Below the pieces are notes generated by a model. The model saw only the letters and a program-made list of their open reading frames with translations. It searched no databases and was not told the origin of the DNA. Shown in pieces: positions 1 to 5,804 of a DNA stretch of 64,000 nt. Source of the DNA: Phycisphaerae bacterium (GTDB taxonomy: Bacteria > Planctomycetota > Phycisphaerae > UBA1845). The stretch covers positions 1-64,000 of the forward strand of contig JABWBH010000042.1 in the NCBI GenBank assembly GCA_013360585.1, in the 5' to 3' direction. The stretch's first letter is position 1. Every line of letters starts with the position of its first letter. The position numbers and the translations under genes are program-made.

Positions 1-425
1 AGGCGGAAGACCCGGACGTGAAAGCGTGCCCCGACCTGCGCACGCACGTCCGGGTGACCCCGGAGGGCCGTACGGAACTGGCGCGCCTGCGGATGAACCC
101 CGCGACGATTGCCCAACCCGCGACGGCGGGCGACGCGAAGCCGGAAGCGGCGGGGAAGGGCGCGGCGAGCAACGGCGCGGAAGCCGGGGCGAAGGGGAAC
201 CCCGAGAATCTGCACGATGCCGCGTTTCTGTCACCACGCGCACTGGCGGATGCGTTCGGAATTCCCAACAAGGCCGACGCGCTGAGAACACGTCTTAACC
301 GCTGGCGAAAGACGAATCATAACGGCTGGGTTGAAAACGCCGATCGGTCGGGCACGGAACCTAAATTCACCTATCACGTTGGCGCTGTCCGTCATATCGT
401 GGAAGCCCTCAAGTCGGGTAATTGA
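1..425 (+). CDS. Hypothetical element protein, left end cut by window
   Basis: The frame is open from base 3 and ends at 423-425. A GTG at 18 is the first possible start seen, but the gene may begin upstream. The visible 135 or so residues have a low-complexity Ala/Gly/Lys middle (about residues 30-65) and a compact C-terminal part with helix-turn-helix-like spacing (FLSPRALADAFGIPNK, then RTRLNRWRKTN). I infer a DNA-binding accessory protein of the mobile element, but no family is recognised. It precedes the iteron-like repeats directly. Confidence 0.5.
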   Translation, partial: AEDPDVKACPDLRTHVRVTPEGRTELARLRMNPATIAQPATAGDAKPEAAGKGAASNGAEAGAKGNPENLHDAAFLSPRALADAFGIPNKADALRTRLNRWRKTNHNGWVENADRSGTEPKFTYHVGAVRHIVEALKSGN

Positions 426-524
426 GCGACCAGCCTGGCGACCACCCTGCGACCACCCTTCATGATTTTTATCCCACTTTCCCCGTAAGAAACGCAAATC
501 TTGCGACCAGCTTGCGACCAGCCA
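426..524 (+). repeat. Iteron-like array of five 11-base direct repeats
   Basis: Five copies of GCGACCASCYT-type units lie at 426-436, 438-448, 449-459, 503-513 and 514-524. The first three and the last two are adjacent with about 11-12 base phasing, near one helical turn. They begin immediately after the stop codon of the preceding gene. Short phased direct repeats of this kind are typical initiator or regulator binding sites. A RepA-like ATPase is encoded downstream, so an origin or control site of the element is the inferred role. Confidence 0.7.
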
Positions 525-561
525 CAACACGGCGCGTACCCTCCGCGTGAAAATATCCCGC

Positions 562-717
562 ATGAAACTTCAAGACTTGCCGTTACCGGACCTGCGGCGC
601 GCGCTCCGAGCGACGGAGTCGGTGGCGGGCGCTGATTCCGTCGAAGCGCGCATGCTGAGGCGCGAACTTTCGCGCCGCGAAACCCGAAAGCGCAAGGCGC
701 GGAGGCCGCGCCGATGA
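562..717 (+). CDS. Tiny basic protein of the element (51 aa)
   Basis: ATG at 562 opens a 51-residue frame starting MKLQDLPLPDLRRAL and ending in a very basic tail (RKRKARRPRR). Its TGA (715-717) overlaps the ATG of the next gene (714) by four bases, the same coupling used throughout this element, which is the main reason to believe it. The N-terminal half can form an amphipathic helix. Function is unknown; the size and charge suggest a DNA- or protein-binding accessory factor. The ribosome binding site upstream is weak. Confidence 0.55.
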   Translation: MKLQDLPLPDLRRALRATESVAGADSVEARMLRRELSRRETRKRKARRPRR

Positions 718-923
718 ATGACCCCCCCGAAAAACTGCTCACCACGACGGAGGTCTGCGAGCTTCTTTCGATTGGAAAACGCACCTTGTGGAAGTGGCTC
801 GCGGCGCGCAGCCTTCCGCCGCCGGATGCGCGGTTGAAGGGGAAATGGTTGCGCTGGCGCGCTTCGACAATTCAAACCTGGATTGAAGAGCAAAAGTGCC
901 ACAATAACGGCACTCACAAATAA
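714..923 (+). CDS. Excisionase/AlpA-like HTH protein (69 aa)
   Basis: The protein carries a MerR-like winged helix of the HTH_17 excisionase type: LLTTTEVCELLSIGKRTLWK, then a wing ending KGKWLRWRASTIQTWIEE. Proteins of this size and fold bind att-flanking DNA and bias tyrosine integrases toward excision, or regulate element genes. It is coupled by a 4-base overlap to the 51-aa gene before it. A strong hairpin follows its TAA. Whether it is an Xis or a transcriptional activator cannot be told from sequence. Confidence 0.8.
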   Translation: MNDPPEKLLTTTEVCELLSIGKRTLWKWLAARSLPPPDARLKGKWLRWRASTIQTWIEEQKCHNNGTHK

Positions 924-928
924 CAAAG

Positions 929-961
929 AACCCCGGCCATGCTTGGCGGCGCGCCGGGGTT
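929..961 (+). terminator. Nine-base-pair GC hairpin after the HTH gene
   Basis: AACCCCGGC (929-937) pairs perfectly with GCCGGGGTT (953-961) around a 15-base loop, starting six bases after the stop codon of the HTH gene. There is no T-tract, so it is not a classical terminator. It lies just before the ATG at 964 and could also attenuate or hide that start. Confidence 0.4.
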
Positions 962-963
962 CA

Positions 964-1128
964 ATGGAGAAAAACTTGACCTGCAAATTGTATCCGAAAG
1001 CACCTCACCCGTACAAGGCCGCGCTGGAGCGCGACCCCGATCTTTTTTGGTGCTGGGCGTGGCGCTCGACGCGCGCCGCTCAACGCGCGCTGCATGTCAA
1101 GAATCAGCACGGAGGCGCGAAAAAATGA
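964..1128 (+). CDS. Small hypothetical element protein (54 aa)
   Basis: ATG at 964 gives a 54-residue frame rich in aromatic and basic residues (DLFWCWAWRSTRAAQ). Its TGA (1126-1128) overlaps the ATG of the ATPase gene at 1125, again as ATGA, and the ATPase ribosome binding site (GGAGG, 1111-1115) lies inside its last codons. That coupling favours a real leader or partner gene. No family is recognised and the ribosome binding site for this frame is poor, so it could also be a non-coding leader. Confidence 0.4.
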   Translation: MEKNLTCKLYPKAPHPYKAALERDPDLFWCWAWRSTRAAQRALHVKNQHGGAKK

Positions 1129-2522
1129 TCCCGGATGACGCTTTTAAGTGCACCATTTGCCGCAACATTTACCTGAAAACACGGCTCGCGGCGTATGGAC
1201 CCGAACCGATTTGTAACCGTTGCCTGAAACCCGCCGCGACAAGCCATTCCGAAGGCGCAACGGAGCGACGTGCTGCGCCCCCGAAACGCGGCGCAGGCGA
1301 CGAAGCCCCGACGGTTCGGTCCGCCCCCGTGCTCGTAAGAATGGCCGACGTGAAGCCCGAGCGCGTGCGGTGGCTTTGGCCGGGTCGTATTCCGCTGGGG
1401 AAGCTCACCCTCTGGGCGGGCGATCCCAACCTGGGCAAGTCCCTGACGACGATGGACATCGCGGCGCGGCTCACGCGCGGCGCGGCTTGGCCGGACGCCC
1501 CCGGACTCATGCAGGAGCCGGGCGGGGTCATCATTCTTTCGGCGGAGGACGACGCGGCGGACACGATTCGCCCCCGACTGGACGCGGCGCTGGCGGACGT
1601 GTCGCGGGTGACCTCGCTTAGCGCGATCAAGTGCGGCGAGGCCGAGCGCGGGTTCGACATGTCCGCAGACCTGGGCTGTTTGGAAGTCGCAATTGACGCG
1701 CAACCTGGCACGCGGCTGATCATCATCGACCCGGTATCCGCATACATGGGAACGCGGCTGGATTCGCACCGCAACACGGACGTGCGCGCGATCCTCGCCC
1801 CGCTGGGCGCGCTGGCGGCGAAACACGGCGTCGCGGTCCTGGCCATCACCCACCTGAGCAAAGGCGCGGGCGGCAAGGCGATCTACCGGGCGACGGGTTC
1901 GCTCGCGTTCGCGGCGGCGGCTCGGGCGGCGTGGCTCATCGCGCAAGACCCGAACGATGCGGACCACCGGCTGTTGCTTCCCATGAAAGTGAACGTCGGG
2001 CGAGCCGCGCCGAGCTGGGGGTACTCGATCCAGCAGGACGCCGAGGGCCGACCGGCTGTGGTCTGGGACGCGAGCGGCAACACCATGACGGCCAACGACG
2101 TTCTGGCGGCGGAACTGGATCGGAAGGATTCCGAATTGGATAAGGCGGTGGGCTTCCTTCGGGAGGTGTTCGCCAACGGCCCCGTTCCGAAAACCGAGGT
2201 AGACCGCGAGGCGAAACAGGCGGGCTACTCCGCCGCGACGGTCCGCCGTGCCAAGGGCGTCCTGGGTATCGTCACCAAGAAAGACGGCATGGACGGCGGA
2301 TGGACGTGGGGGCTTCCCGAAGGTGCTCAAGACCCGAGCATACCCGTTTGCGCACCTTCGAAGGTGCTCAAGGTTTCGGAGACTTGCGCACCTTCGGCTG
2401 GCGCTATCAAAAACGGGGTTTTAGGTCCGTCAAAACGTGCGCCAGCTGAAGGTGCTCAAATGGACCCCTTAGGGATGAGCACCTTCGGCGGACAGGACGC
2501 TGTTGAGGTTGTCGAGATATGA
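1125..2522 (+). CDS. RepA-like AAA ATPase with zinc ribbon
   Basis: The 465-aa protein opens with a zinc ribbon (C9, C12, C30, C33), followed by a RecA/DnaB-like core of the AAA_25 (RepA) family: Walker A GDPNLGKS at about residues 99-106, a Walker B strand RLIIIDPVSAYMG, and a conserved AITHLSKG motif. A winged-helix-like segment (GPVPKTEVDREAKQAGYS) follows. Such proteins are hexameric replicative helicases or initiators of plasmids, phages and integrative elements. The start is fixed by GGAGG nine bases upstream. The last 70 or so residues are low-complexity and coincide with a DNA inverted-repeat array. It is coupled to its neighbours by ATGA overlaps on both sides. Confidence 0.85.
   Translation: MIPDDAFKCTICRNIYLKTRLAAYGPEPICNRCLKPAATSHSEGATERRAAPPKRGAGDEAPTVRSAPVLVRMADVKPERVRWLWPGRIPLGKLTLWAGDPNLGKSLTTMDIAARLTRGAAWPDAPGLMQEPGGVIILSAEDDAADTIRPRLDAALADVSRVTSLSAIKCGEAERGFDMSADLGCLEVAIDAQPGTRLIIIDPVSAYMGTRLDSHRNTDVRAILAPLGALAAKHGVAVLAITHLSKGAGGKAIYRATGSLAFAAAARAAWLIAQDPNDADHRLLLPMKVNVGRAAPSWGYSIQQDAEGRPAVVWDASGNTMTANDVLAAELDRKDSELDKAVGFLREVFANGPVPKTEVDREAKQAGYSAATVRRAKGVLGIVTKKDGMDGGWTWGLPEGAQDPSIPVCAPSKVLKVSETCAPSAGAIKNGVLGPSKRAPAEGAQMDPLGMSTFGGQDAVEVVEI
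2319..2490 (+). repeat. Inverted-repeat array in the 3' end of the ATPase gene
   Basis: The core CACCTTCG or its complement recurs: GAAGGTGCTCAA at 2319-2330 and 2448-2459, a perfect 16-base palindrome GCACCTTCGAAGGTGC at 2352-2367, GCACCTTCGG at 2388-2397 and GCACCTTCGGCG at 2479-2490. In addition 2388-2404 and 2439-2455 form a 17-base inverted repeat with one mismatch. The repeats are translated as CAPS and AEGAQ-like tracts, so the protein tail appears to be a by-product of a DNA-level signal. Possible initiator or partner binding site. Confidence 0.7.
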
Positions 2523-3283
2523 CCCCGACGATGCTCCTGGCGCGGCTTTCCGCCTTGGGCGTGCGACTGTCCGTCAGCGGCGAACGGCTGCGCACGGAAG
2601 CGCCCAAGGGCGTGTTGACACGCGACCTGTTGGCGCAGCTCCGGGCGCACAAGGCCGAGCTACTGGCGGCGCTGGCTTCCGGCGCTGCCGGGGATGGATT
2701 CGACGGCGGCGATATGAAGAAGGCTGAGCGTGGCCACGCGCTCGGGCAAGTCGCCGTTGTGGCCGCCGTAGGCGATGACCAACCCCCCTTTGACAAGAAT
2801 CGCGTTCTCGGGGTGGGTCACGTCGTACCCTTGTCCGCTGGACGCGACGACGCGGAACGGCTCGAAGGGTTGCTTCCGCAGGAAGCCTTGAAGCAAGTCG
2901 ATGGTCATGCCGGAATTGTATCCCCGCTGCCCGCGTCATGCCAAGCTGCCCCTGTCGATGCCGATGCGTGCCGACCCGTGCCGGACGCGCCGACGGACCG
3001 AGCGGGCTGGGGCGACGCTCTTGCGGCGATCCGGGCGGCGGGGCGGCGGAAGCTGGCCGGGCTTGGGTGGATCGTCGGGGACCGGCTGGCGGGGTTGCCG
3101 GAAGAGCTTCAGGGGCTGGTCATGCCACGCGAGGGTTGGACACCTGCATCGTGGGCCGAGCATATGCGCTACCTGGCCGGGCGGTGCGCCGAGCTTCACC
3201 CGGACCGGGCGAACCTGTACCGCCGGGCGTCGGGGATGCTGGTTGCTGAATGGCGGCGGATCGAACGGGGTGGACCGGCGTGA
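2519..3283 (+). CDS. TubC-N-like element protein, interrupted by an antisense gene
   Basis: The 254-aa frame starts at an ATGA overlap with the ATPase gene. Residues 1-50 resemble the TubC N-terminal docking fold often found at the start of element primase or accessory proteins (LLARLSALGVRLSVSGERL, then RAHKAELLAAL). Residues about 150-254 form a second helical region (GWTPASWAEHMRYLAGRCA). Between them, residues about 47-130 are low in recognisable character and lie exactly opposite an 82-aa minus-strand gene of a recognisable family. I infer an insertion that kept the frame open; whether the product is still functional is unknown. It ends in a GTGA overlap with the nuclease gene. Confidence 0.65.
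   Translation: MTPTMLLARLSALGVRLSVSGERLRTEAPKGVLTRDLLAQLRAHKAELLAALASGAAGDGFDGGDMKKAERGHALGQVAVVAAVGDDQPPFDKNRVLGVGHVVPLSAGRDDAERLEGLLPQEALKQVDGHAGIVSPLPASCQAAPVDADACRPVPDAPTDRAGWGDALAAIRAAGRRKLAGLGWIVGDRLAGLPEELQGLVMPREGWTPASWAEHMRYLAGRCAELHPDRANLYRRASGMLVAEWRRIERGGPA
2660..2908 (-). CDS. QPFEPFRV-type small conserved protein, antisense nested
   Basis: The 82-aa product begins MTIDLLQGFLRKQPFEPFRV, followed by HPENAILVKGG and a C-terminal TLSLLHIAAVES. I recognise this layout (short helix, QPFxPFRV, HPE, final beta strand with IxxVE) from a family of 70-90 aa proteins of unknown function frequent in planctomycetes. The opposite-strand translation here is nondescript, so this is probably the genuine reading frame of the segment. 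No strong ribosome binding site is visible. It is the only minus-strand gene within the element. Confidence 0.65.
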   Translation of the reverse strand: MTIDLLQGFLRKQPFEPFRVVASSGQGYDVTHPENAILVKGGLVIAYGGHNGDLPERVATLSLLHIAAVESIPGSAGSQRRQ

Positions 3284-3798
3284 AGCTGACCCCGGTAATC
3301 ATCATCGACACCCGCGAGCAATCGCCGTTCACGTTCGCCAACCTGCCGAGCGAGCCGGGCACGCTGGACACGGGGGACTACTCCGTCCGGGGGCTGGAGC
3401 GTCTTGTCGCGGTGGAGCGGAAGTCTTTGGACGACTTGCTCGCGTGCGTCGGGCGGGAGCGGGATCGGTTCAAGCGGGAGCTTCAACGGCTCCGGGCGTA
3501 TCGCTTCCGGCTGCTGATCGTCGAGGCGTCGGCGGCGGACCTGGAGCAAGGGGTGTACCCCCAAGGGGCGTACCCCTTAAACCCCCAAGGGGCACGCCCT
3601 TTGTGGCGATCTAAGCTGACACCGGCGCACGTGCTGGGGAGCCTGGCCGCGTGGACGGCGCAATACACGCTGCCGGTTTGGCTCGGCGGGACGCATGACG
3701 AATCCGGGCGGTTCGTCGAGCGGTTCCTGTATCAGGCGGCGCGGACCGTGGCGGGCGAGGCGGAAGCGGTCTTCGGGAAGCTGAAAGAAAGCGCTTGA
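3280..3798 (+). CDS. ERCC4-domain nuclease
   Basis: From the GTG at 3280 (overlapping the upstream TGA as GTGA; an in-frame ATG at 3250 is the alternative) the protein has 172 aa. It carries the ERCC4/XPF nuclease core: IIIDTREQSPF near the N-terminus and the metal-binding VERKSLDDLL motif, with GDYSV between them. Stand-alone ERCC4 nucleases occur in phages and integrative elements, where they are inferred to act on branched or recombining DNA. An unusual QGVYPQGAYPLNPQGARPL insert at about residues 90-108 comes from three palindromic DNA repeats. It is the last gene of the coupled replication block. Confidence 0.85.
   Translation: MKLTPVIIIDTREQSPFTFANLPSEPGTLDTGDYSVRGLERLVAVERKSLDDLLACVGRERDRFKRELQRLRAYRFRLLIVEASAADLEQGVYPQGAYPLNPQGARPLWRSKLTPAHVLGSLAAWTAQYTLPVWLGGTHDESGRFVERFLYQAARTVAGEAEAVFGKLKESA
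3548..3602 (+). repeat. Three near-palindromic AAGGGG...CCCTT repeats inside the nuclease gene
   Basis: AAGGGGTGTACCCCC (3548-3562), AAGGGGCGTACCCCTT (3563-3578) and AAGGGGCACGCCCTTT (3587-3602) are adjacent copies of a REP-like palindrome, separated once by AAACCCCC. They keep the reading frame. They look like a small palindromic element inserted into the gene and tolerated in a surface loop. Confidence 0.75.
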
Positions 3799-3824
3799 CA
3801 GGATACCTGTATGCGTGATATCAT
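3795..3824 (+). promoter_or_regulatory. Strong promoter with operator for the Cro/cI-like gene
   Basis: TTGACA at 3795-3800, an 18-base spacer and an extended -10 (TG at 3816-3817, then TATCAT at 3819-3824) form a near-consensus sigma-70 promoter. The expected transcription start (about 3831-3832) falls on the ATG at 3832, so the mRNA should be leaderless. The spacer holds ATAC-CT-GTAT (3803-3812) and the -10 overlaps the palindrome TGATATCA (3816-3823), both plausible operators for autorepression. Confidence 0.75.
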
Positions 3825-3831
3825 AGAATAC

Positions 3832-4065
3832 ATGAACCTAGCAGACAGTCTGAAAGCGGCGGCGAAGCGGAGCGGGTTGTCTATGCTGGCCATATCCAAA
3901 GCGACCGGCTTGAACTACCAGACGGTCCACGGATTCTTGAAGGGCGAGCGGGACATTGCGCTATCTTCGGCGGTGAAGCTGGCCGACGTGCTGGACCTGG
4001 AACTGCGCCCGAAGGCGTCGAAGGCGTCGAAGGCGGCGGGCACGTCGAAGAAAGGGGGACGGTGA
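3832..4065 (+). CDS. Cro/cI-like XRE-family repressor (77 aa)
   Basis: A single XRE helix-turn-helix spans about residues 10-60: LAISKATGLNYQTVHGFLKG is the HTH, followed by the typical SSAVKLADVLDLEL helices. The C-terminus is a short Lys/Ala/Ser tail. It has its own strong promoter with operator-like palindromes and overlaps the integrase gene, so it probably represses its own promoter and thereby controls integrase supply. An ATG at 3811 in frame lies within the promoter spacer and is rejected as start. Confidence 0.85.
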   Translation: MNLADSLKAAAKRSGLSMLAISKATGLNYQTVHGFLKGERDIALSSAVKLADVLDLELRPKASKASKAAGTSKKGGR

Positions 4066-5690
4066 TGCGACGAAGCAAGGGCACGCTCTATCGACCGGTG
4101 ACGACGCGGACCGTCGGCGGGCGGAAAGTGAAGCGCAAGGCCGCCTTCTACTGGGCGCGGTACGTCGATGCGGACGGCGGGCGTTGCTGTCATGCACTCA
4201 CCCTCCCCGACGGCGGGCGGGTGACGGATAAGGACGTGGCGCGGTCGGTGCTGGATGCGATCCTGAAGCGCGTGGAGCGCGAATCCGCCGGGCTGGTGGA
4301 CCGGACGCTGGAAGCGGCCCGGACGCCAATGCGTGTCGTGCTGGCGGACTTCATCCGGCACTTGCGGCGGAAGGGCACGGGGCGCGCGTACACTCGGCAA
4401 GCGCTGGCGTCCATCAAGTGGATGATCGACCACGCGGCGATGGAACGGCTGGCCGACTTCCGCGAGGAACGCATTGACAAGGCGCTGGGCAAGCTGGCGG
4501 ACGCCGGACGAAGCGTCAAGACAGTGAACGAGTATCGCGGGATATGCTTCGCGCTGGCGCGGTGGGCGATGACGACGGCGCGGCTCCTGGATCGGAACCC
4601 GGTTGAAGCGGTCCCCCGTCGCAAGGCTCGCGGCGAATCGGACATCGTGAAAGTGCGCCGGGCGTTGACCGTCGAGGAAGCCGGGCGGCTCCTGAACGTC
4701 GCGGGAACCCGCCGGGCGTACTACGCCGTGGCGTTGTGGTCGGGGTTGCGCTGGGGCGAGATAGCGGCACTGGAATGGCGCGATGCGGACCTGACAAGCG
4801 ACCGTCCCGCGATCCGGCTCCGGGCGGAAGCGACGAAAGCCAAGCGTGCGGACGTGCTCCCCCTTCACTCGGACCTGGCCGACGTGTTCGGTCGGCTTCG
4901 CCAAGCCGTCCCCTTCGCCAAGCCGACCGACCGTGTGTTCACGCGACCCCCGACGCTGCGGACGTTCAAATTGGACCTGGACCGCGCGGGCATCACCTGG
5001 CGGAAGGATGACCATGACGACGGAGCTTCGATCGACCGGCACGCCCTGCGGACGACGTTCGTATCGTGGCTGGAAGCGGCGGGCGTGAGCGGGACGGCGA
5101 AGCGGCTCCTTGCCCGGCACGCGGCGGTAGGCGTCACGGAACGGCATTACACGGACGCCCGGCTCCTGGACCTATGGGCGGAGATACGCAAGCTGCCCCC
5201 GATCCCGAAGGCGGGAACGGAAGCGGCGTCCGTCAAGGCGACGGGGACGCACGGCAAGGCGTCGGCTCCCCCGCGCGTGCGTGCGCAAGGGGCGAAGGGT
5301 TGGATAAAACCGGGCACGGAGCGCGTTGCACTCCCGGTTGCACTTCACAACGGCATTCAGGGGCGCGGCGCGGCATTCATCGGCACGGTTGGGAAAAGTG
5401 TCACGAGTATGACACCTTCAGAAAACACCGGGAAAAACCCGTGTTTTTCGGCTGAAAATGAACTCGGGGCGACAGGATTCGAACCTGCGTCCTCCTGGTC
5501 CCAAACCAGGCGCTCTAGCCGGACTGAGCTACGCCCCGCGCAAGCGTGCAACGTCCGTCGGCGCGGGCGGGAAGTCAAGGTCCGGACGTGGGGGGTGCGT
5601 TCCGATGTTCCGAGGCGCGGCATCCTGAATCGTCGCTTTCGATTCCGCGGCGTGCCAGGAGACAAGCGTTCGCGCAGGCTGAAGCCCTAA
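4065..5690 (+). CDS. Tyrosine integrase reading through the att/tRNA site
   Basis: The catalytic set of a phage-type tyrosine recombinase is complete: R229 (GLRWGEIAALEW), H326 and R329 (HALRTTF), H352 (RHAAVG) and nucleophile Y362 (ERHYTD). An N-terminal SAM-like core-binding domain covers about residues 80-175. The catalytic fold ends near residue 380. The open frame then runs through a low-complexity tail, enters the tRNA-Pro gene at residue 467 and stops only in chromosomal DNA at 5690. The last 75 residues are therefore templated by host DNA in the integrated state. ATG at 4065 follows a GGGGGA box; a GTG at 4062 is an alternative. Confidence 0.9.
   Translation: MRRSKGTLYRPVTTRTVGGRKVKRKAAFYWARYVDADGGRCCHALTLPDGGRVTDKDVARSVLDAILKRVERESAGLVDRTLEAARTPMRVVLADFIRHLRRKGTGRAYTRQALASIKWMIDHAAMERLADFREERIDKALGKLADAGRSVKTVNEYRGICFALARWAMTTARLLDRNPVEAVPRRKARGESDIVKVRRALTVEEAGRLLNVAGTRRAYYAVALWSGLRWGEIAALEWRDADLTSDRPAIRLRAEATKAKRADVLPLHSDLADVFGRLRQAVPFAKPTDRVFTRPPTLRTFKLDLDRAGITWRKDDHDDGASIDRHALRTTFVSWLEAAGVSGTAKRLLARHAAVGVTERHYTDARLLDLWAEIRKLPPIPKAGTEAASVKATGTHGKASAPPRVRAQGAKGWIKPGTERVALPVALHNGIQGRGAAFIGTVGKSVTSMTPSENTGKNPCFSAENELGATGFEPASSWSQTRRSSRTELRPAQACNVRRRGREVKVRTWGVRSDVPRRGILNRRFRFRGVPGDKRSRRLKP
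5464..5500. other. Inferred attachment site (tRNA-Pro 3' portion)
   Basis: The element ends at the 3' end of tRNA-Pro, so the crossover most likely lies in the T-arm or anticodon-stem part of the gene, as for other tRNA-targeting integrases. The exact core cannot be fixed because the other element end is not in the window. Confidence 0.55.
5464..5538 (-). tRNA. tRNA-Pro(UGG)
   Basis: On the minus strand a full cloverleaf is present: acceptor stem CGGGGCG/CGCCCCG with discriminator A, D-arm GCTC...GAGC, anticodon stem CCTGG/CCAGG around loop TTTGGGA (anticodon TGG), variable loop AGGAC, and T-arm GCAGG TTCGAAT CCTGT. CCA is not encoded. Its 3' end faces the mobile element and is the integration target. 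Confidence 0.95.
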
Positions 5691-5760
5691 TCATCACGAC
5701 TGGGAGACGCGCCATCGGGCAACGAGCGTACGCGCAGGCTGAAGCCTGCGGCTCAGAGAC
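5673..5760. repeat. Intergenic GGCTGAAGCC palindromes
   Basis: The 266-base gap between the tRNA and the decarboxylase gene (5539-5804) holds a degenerate GCAGGCTGAAGCC copy near 5673 and a full palindrome GCAGGCTGAAGCCTGC at 5734-5749 followed by GGCTCAG. The same unit with GGCTCAG recurs at 62431-62446. No gene is seen in this gap. Confidence 0.6.
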
Positions 5761-5804
5761 GGCATCGAGCCTGCAAGGTCTGCGTCTCGGCACGGCGACC
5801 GGGG

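Larger units (their letters stand above)
1..5463. mobile_element. Right end of an element integrated in tRNA-Pro
   Basis: All genes here read rightwards toward the 3' end of a tRNA-Pro gene, with a tyrosine integrase abutting the tRNA, which is the usual layout of a tRNA-targeted integrative element. The cargo visible is an excisionase-like HTH, a RepA-like ATPase, an ERCC4 nuclease, a Cro/cI-like repressor and the integrase, nearly all joined by 4-base stop/start overlaps. No capsid, conjugation or resistance gene is visible. The left end lies outside the window, so size and type (satellite, plasmid-like integrative element or ICE) are open. I see no second copy of the tRNA 3' end in the window. 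Confidence 0.85.

Noticed and set aside
426-524. CRISPR-like direct repeats
   Set aside because: Units are only 11 bases with no unique spacers of 25-40 bases; iteron-like array is a better reading.
1104-2330. 408-aa open frame on the minus strand opposite the ATPase gene
   Set aside because: Arg/Pro/Gly-rich shadow frame caused by high GC; the plus strand has clear Walker motifs and coupling.
5464-5538. Integrase tail segment ELGATGFEPASS as a conserved protein domain
   Set aside because: This phrase arises in many databases from translating the antisense of tRNA genes; it reflects the tRNA, not a protein domain.
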